Source: Larix kaempferi (taxonomy: Eukaryota; Streptophyta; Pinopsida; Pinales; Pinaceae). From it: a DNA stretch of 64,000 bases. Positions 58,839-64,000 of this stretch are shown piece after piece. Both the position numbers and the translations under genes were made by a program. The stretch spans positions 534,501 to 598,500 of the forward strand of contig BSBM01002100.1 of NCBI GenBank assembly GCA_027924585.1, given 5' to 3'. The stretch's first letter is position 1. Each line of letters begins with the position of its first letter. The notes under the pieces are model-generated. The model worked only from the letters and a program-made list of their open reading frames with translations, had not been told where the DNA came from and ran no database searches.

Positions 58839-60060
58839 TCTTTTTTTTTAACAAACAGAAAATATTTTAATGAAAAGGTTGCAAAACTGCAGAAGATTAC
58901 ATAGAGAGAATTTGTCTACTCAACTTACAAAATTCTTTTTCTCTTGGGGAGCTAGAGAGATCTAAAAATACATCAAACACTTTACCGAGCTTGCCAAATA
59001 TTTATAGGGTTCCGAATTACTCGGGTATGCACTATAGAACATTCCTAGAATAAATATGCAAAAACAACTTAACATGGAGTCTAACTTGCTTGTTGTTCCA
59101 TGGTGTCACCCTCTTCTACTATCTCCAATGATGCCTCCCTCCTTTGCTCCTCTTTAACTTCATTCAACTAATTGTTTTCCTCCATTTCCTCATCTGGTGG
59201 TGGAAAATTAAGGTCTAGAATCTTACATCCAGTGGCTGGATAGGATTCATCCATTGAGACTTCTAGGGACGGAATCAATCGAGACTCTTCTACCATAGAT
59301 CTGAGTGCAATCTACTCATCCTCTAAACATTATTGTTTTCCCCTATGCTCTGCTATAAGCTCTAGAGTTGATAAGGATTGAGTTGTTAGTCCTTGCAACT
59401 AATTTTGCATGGTCTGCACTGTAACTTCTAAATCCTCCTCCCACTCAATGCATTCATCTAGCCTATCTCCCCTCCATCTTGCACTTCATTTTCTTTTCAT
59501 GTCCATTTCCAATCCAAACACCACAACATCAATGCAATTGTATGATTAGGCACCACATCACCCTCCCCACTCATTTTTTTCTAGATGAGAACTAGATATT
59601 TCTTTAGCCTTTCCATCTCTCAGGTCCGTGAAGGTAATAAAAAAAACACCAACTCCTCGGCTCGTGTAGGAGGAGGTGGTGGTAAGGGAAAATATGGGAT
59701 AGGCTAACCTCTTATGCCATAAGGTTGATTAGGAAATATCTGATTCCATCCATCATTCAAAGGTTTTGGATCCATAGAAACAAGTGGAGGGATAGGGACA
59801 CCTAATATGCTTGATTGAGAATGAGCAGGAGGAGGCCTAATAATACGTTGGGCTATAAGATATTGAACTTGTCTTCCAAAATTAAGAAAACTTGTTTGGA
59901 GAATTTGTTGAAACTCATCTATATCAACATAAAAATCAACGGAGAACCTTAACCTTTTGTTTCTGTTTCCACCCCTACTCCAATATGTATGTTTCCTTCT
60001 ATTCCAGTTTCCTCTATTCCCTCTATTGCCTATTCCACCACCTATGCTAAAAAATATCAT
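58839..60060 (-). pseudogene. Second minus-strand A-tailed coding-like relic
   Basis: On the minus strand the frame starts near 60060 with Gly/Arg/Asn-rich GGGIGNRGNRGNWNRRKH, then VDFYVDIDEFQQILQTSF, LIAQRIIRPPPAHSQSS and NDGWNQIFPNQPYGIRG. After stops follow PLPPPPPTRAEEL, LDECIEWEEDLEVTVQTM, LEDE, IALRSMVEESRLIPSLEV, ILDLNFPPPDEEMEENN and EIVEEGDTMEQQAS to a TAG near 59090. The remaining stops are TAG/TAA/TGA, many explained by Gln codons. A 3' untranslated stretch ends in AAAATATTTTC and an A-run (T-run 58841-58849). The A-tail and the Pro-rich then acidic layout recall 51655-52340. Not recognised; gag-like or LINE ORF1-like are guesses. Confidence 0.45.
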
Positions 60061-62138
60061 CTAAGAGTTAATATAAGGATTAGTATGGAATTAAACAACA
60101 ACTTCCCATATCAAATAACTTGTAAACAAACAATTCATTAGTGGCTCCTTTAAAAGACATGTAAGCACACTTTCAAACTTTTAAAGGAAAAAGGAAAAGG
60201 GAGAATGCTTCATTTTCTTTCACTTAATAGAAAGGGAAAAGGAATATAGAATAGGATGATGGAAGGGAGGATGAGTGTATCAGTTATGCAAAATGAAAAG
60301 GAAAAGGGAATGATATACTTTCTCTTTTCCATAAAATGACAAACTGGTAACAAACATCATCCAAATGACCTCATCATACATAGGCATTTCTTTTCTTCTT
60401 AATCATGGATACATATTCAGCTCATGATCACAATTGAATGTATTTTTCCTTTAGTTATTCATATGAAAAACATTACATGTAGAGATTTGTATGTATGAAA
60501 AATCACCATATTCTCAACCAGACACTCAGACATCATCAATTGAGCTGAAATTCATATAATATCTGAGCTCTTCTTCTTTGGTCTTTCTTATTATCACAAA
60601 GTTTTTAGGGCTGTGATTGCTTATTAATATATATATATATATATATATTCCATTTTATTGTCAAGGATGATCACTGAAAGCTTCAAACCTTATATTATAA
60701 CCTTGAAAGGGATTATAAATGAAATCATAAATATTACTATTTGGATTATTGCGATTTGCACCACAATTTTTTTTGTAAGAACTGATGTTCAAATTCTAAG
60801 TTGGCTATTCCAAACTTAGAGTAGAATAATTACAACTAAATTCTATAATTACAAATATGTTCTTTCATTTTATAAGTTGTTTCAGTCTCTTCATCCCAGT
60901 CACAGACCTTATACTTTTGATCTAGAATAATAGTCAATTCTTCCTCTTTAAATCCATCTAATAAATATGCCTGTAGGATCAAACTCTTATTTAGCAACAT
61001 AAATTTTTAAACCTCAAAGTTCAACTTCATTTCCAAATACATTGATGAAGTTAAAATCTCTTTTTAGATTTTCCTTTTTATCTTATTGTTGCCAAATTTT
61101 ATCATGGTCATGCGCAAGATGATAGAATAGCCTTTTTAAATATTCACATCCAATCAATCTGAATATTGAACCCTATATCACTGCAAAACCCTGAGATCAT
61201 TCCTTTAAAAATATTAGGGTTTCCTTTTTATTATTGCTTTTGGATAATTCCTATAGCTTTCAAATTCTAAAAGTCGTAAAATGGATTTTTGCAGCGGAGG
61301 TCCAAACCAAAATTATGTCAAGGCTCTAAATCAAGGAAGCAATGCATTCTATTATTATGTAGGCATGATTCCATATTAAAATCAACCAATTAATCCAAAC
61401 TATTTATTCTTTTCCATTCTAAATAACAATTTGAGTAGCAATCCCAATAAACATATGCACAACAAAAAAGAGCCTCGAGCCAACTGATCATTTCTTACAT
61501 AAAGGCTAATAACAAGCAATGGCCCATAATGCATGGCCAATAAAAGAGGCAGATACACACACCTTGATCTTACTATCAAGGCATTCAATTCAAAACCGAT
61601 CTCTTAAAGGGGTCCCACCTATTTAAAGCATAGGATATTATATCTTAAAATATACCTCGGAATTATTTGCCGGCTTCTTTGGACGGTGACGAAGTATGAG
61701 GAAACATCTCGTGACTCCACGGGGATGTCAACATAGTTGACAAGAACTCAGATTCTTTGGTTTAAATGCTGGTTTTATCTGTTGATTTATAAAATTTGAG
61801 GCAACTTTTTCTGATAAGCTCTTGTATGAATATGTGGGAAGAAAGGGGTTGTAGAAGCGAGATAAGATTTGGATGTCCCGTGTAAACAAAGAGACACAAG
61901 ATTTTAAGGCAGTAGAATTATTATTCAAATATATCGAGGAATAAATACTATCATGTAACCTTGTTTTAGTAAAAATACAAATTGCACTTTACAGTAAGTG
62001 ACTCATATAAATGACCCAGCTGACTCTTGTAAAACAAAAAGAAAGATAACAGAAATAAGAAAAAAGAAAAAATTCAAACAGACTATAAAAGAAAACAAAA
62101 ATGGAAATATGTACAAAACAGAGAAAAATTTAAAAGTC
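60061..62138. other. No gene recognised; may hold 3' LTR of the minus-strand gypsy
   Basis: AT-rich non-coding DNA with a TA microsatellite at 60627-60648. The 3' LTR of the element at 62139-64000 should lie in or beyond this stretch, but I could not find its ends or a matching repeat because the 5' LTR is outside the window. Confidence 0.4.
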
Positions 62139-63450
62139 CTAGCCCAAATCAAGTTCGTGATATGGCGTTAAATGACATCCATTTTTGTTATAATAGAACA
62201 ACCTTTCTTGCATATATTTCAACAAATATGAATTATTTCCAACCACATAAGCTATTCTACAAGGTCCAAGCCACAATCTTTGAAATTTTGTATTTTTTCT
62301 TTTATCAGCATGAGTGGAATCCCATAATAAGACTTTGTCACTGGACTTGAAAGAACTATTTTCATACCTTTTATCAAAGTGTTTTTTAACAGTTTGATGT
62401 CTTCTTTTCAAATTATCAAGAGAATGATTTCTTTGTTCTTCAAGAGCCATTAAGGCGTTTAGTCTTTAAGGAATAGTAGTTGAGTTTAGCTCTTGAGCCT
62501 GAGGGATGTCAATTCTAATTCTACAGGCATTATGGCCTATTTTCCATACAATAAACTAAATGTAGTGCATCATGTACTGGTCTTAGCAGTAGTTCTGTCA
62601 TCCCACAATGCAAAGGTTAATAATGTATGCCATTGATGAGGGTTTTCATCAATCAAATTTTTGATAATCCTAATTAAATTTGTATTAGTGGACTCAGCTT
62701 TTCCATTTCCTTGTGGATAGTATGTAGAGTAAGTTAAATTTTTAATTCCATAATTAATTAAAAATTAAGTAAATTCCACAGAAATAAATGTTGGTCCATT
62801 ATCAAAAATGATTTCGAGTGGGAGTCTGAAACGAGAAAAATGTATGATTCAAGAAATGAGATTACATGTTCGTCTTTTGCATTCTTAAGAGGAACTTGCT
62901 TTTCCCATTTTGTGAAATAATCAGTTTTTGTTAATATTAAAGTGTTTCCAACGGAATAGGGAGGATTGATTGGAACAATGAAATCCAATCCCCATTTTGC
63001 AAATGGAAATTCAGGGAAGGAAGGCTGTAAGGGCATAGCAGAAAATTTATGCCTGCCTGCACGTCTTTGGCATTCTTCACAACTTTGGAGAAACTTATAT
63101 GAATCAAAAAAGACAAGAGGCCAATAAAAATAATCTCTTAAGATGGTGTAGGTTGTGGATCTAGCTGCAAAATGTCCACCTATGTGCAATTTATAATCAG
63201 TCGATCCATGTATTTGTCTTAAGATGTTTCTTGTTGATGAGTCATCAAGACAATGTAAAATCATTCCATCAAAATTCCTCCAGAAAAGAGTAGTGCCAAG
63301 AATTACATATTTAGATGCTTCAAGATGAAGCCTTCTTCTTCAATAGCTTTCTAATTTTTCTAGAAATATTTGAAATTGTAAGTAATAAATAATATCCTTA
63401 TACCAAGGATGATCGATTAAAGGTATATTTTCATATTCAATGACAAAGAT
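62139..63450 (-). pseudogene. Ty3/gypsy integrase (minus strand)
   Basis: From about 63450 downward: the zinc-finger region with HIGGHFAARSTTYTIL and CEECQRRAGRH, catalytic core WGLDFIVP, then after a frameshift FDNGPTF and YYPQGNGKAEST (D, D, E all present), ALWDDRTTAKTST, and the C-terminal GPY/F-like FQRLWLGPCRIAYVV, ending HLTPYHELDLG with TGA near 62139. At least two frameshifts and several stops are seen. It follows RNase H on the same strand. The Tat/Athila side of Ty3/gypsy is more likely than a chromovirus since no chromodomain follows, but the lineage is not settled. Confidence 0.85.
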
Positions 63451-64000
63451 TTCAAAAAATGATTAATCATAATTTTCAAATGCAATTGATGGTTTAGGAT
63501 GTCGGGCTAGATGTAAAGCAAGATCACGCCCCTTTCTGGTATTTGACATAGAGATTGATAAATCATGTTCTTGTATTTTGGCAAGCCAGTGAGATAATTT
63601 CCCTGGAAGATAAGTCTGAGATAAGAGAAATTTTACAGCAGGAAATGGGACCTTTACCTCAATATGCTTACCCAAAATAAAGTGCCTGAATTTTTCAATA
63701 GCTTTAACAAGAGCATAAGCATGTTTCTCGATAAAATAATATTTCAGTTCATCATCAAACAAACTCTAACTCATGTAAGCTATAAGTTATTCTATTTTTT
63801 TATCCTTTTGCAGAAGGATGATAGAAATTGCTTCTTCTGTTGCATTCGTATATATTATGAAATCATTTTGAAAGTTTGGTTTTGCAAGAGTAGGAGCAGA
63901 ACCGATTGCTCTTTTGATTTGATTGAAGGATTTATGAGCATTTTCATTCCAAATAAAGGTCTAATGTTGTTTAACAATGTGATTAATTGGTTTAGATATG
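63451..64000 (-). pseudogene. Ty3/gypsy RNase H (minus strand), runs off right edge
   Basis: Minus-strand reading from the edge: IKRAIGSAPTLAKPNFQND, FIIYTNATEEAISIILLQK, then a stop, LIAYMS, stop, SLFDDELKYYFIEKHAYAL, VKAIEKFRHFILGKH and YLPGKLSHWLAKIQEHDL. This is RNase H directly upstream of the integrase at 62139-63450; RT, protease, gag and the 5' LTR should lie to the right, outside the window. The TAG in MS-stop-SLF is where Gln is expected. Confidence 0.85.

Overview
The window looks like intergenic DNA from a large, repeat-rich plant nuclear genome. It is AT-rich and dominated by nested LTR retrotransposons, with plant-type Ty3/gypsy chromovirus and Tat elements, a Ty1/copia element, an L1-type LINE relic, a tRNA-derived SINE and a broken R2R3-MYB gene with its usual exon layout. 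I cannot name the species. Nearly every coding region is decayed, and most premature stops sit where a C-to-T change at a Gln or Arg codon (or G-to-A at Trp) explains them, as expected from deamination of methylated cytosine.

Left part (1-15868): three copies of a multi-exon gene family that I do not recognise lie at 1-366 (minus, intact, running off the edge), 4322-5460 (plus, internally deleted) and 7375-10165 (plus, decayed, many small exons). Between and after them are an L1-type reverse transcriptase relic (2590-3360), a minus-strand chromovirus integrase relic (6070-6600), a decayed OTU-like protease ORF (12036-12880, minus) and a diverged tandem duplication (14413-15080).

Middle part (15869-27903): one chromovirus (15874-27898, target-site duplication ATTGT) has 2.5-kb LTRs, a tRNA-Met primer site, gag-protease-RT-RNase H-integrase-chromodomain and a polypurine tract. 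A minus-strand copia fragment, folded back on itself as an inverted repeat, sits in its 3' LTR.

Right part (27904-64000): an R2R3-MYB pseudogene starts at 28539. Its third exon is split by a 21.4-kb Tat-lineage element (29452-50862, duplication ATGAC) and resumes at 50868. The Tat element carries gag-pol, a second RNase H downstream of the integrase, and a spliced extra ORF on the opposite strand. A 6.5-kb copia element (39613-46079, duplication CTATC) interrupts that antisense ORF, and a SINE (48505-48756) lies in its 3' region. Just past the MYB gene a minus-strand A-tailed retroposon has 17-bp target-site duplications 7.2 kb apart because a 5.9-kb TG...CA unit, probably a giant solo LTR (52354-58219, duplication TGCAT), inserted into it. 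Another minus-strand A-tailed coding-like segment (58839-60060) follows, and the window ends inside a minus-strand Ty3/gypsy pol (62139-64000).

Hand-counted LTR divergence fits the nesting: the Tat LTRs differ most (about 30 in the first 270 bases), then the chromovirus (about 18 in the first 300), then the inner copia (about 21 in 502). No intact ordinary host gene was found; the only long undamaged reading frame of unknown function is the partial one at the left edge.
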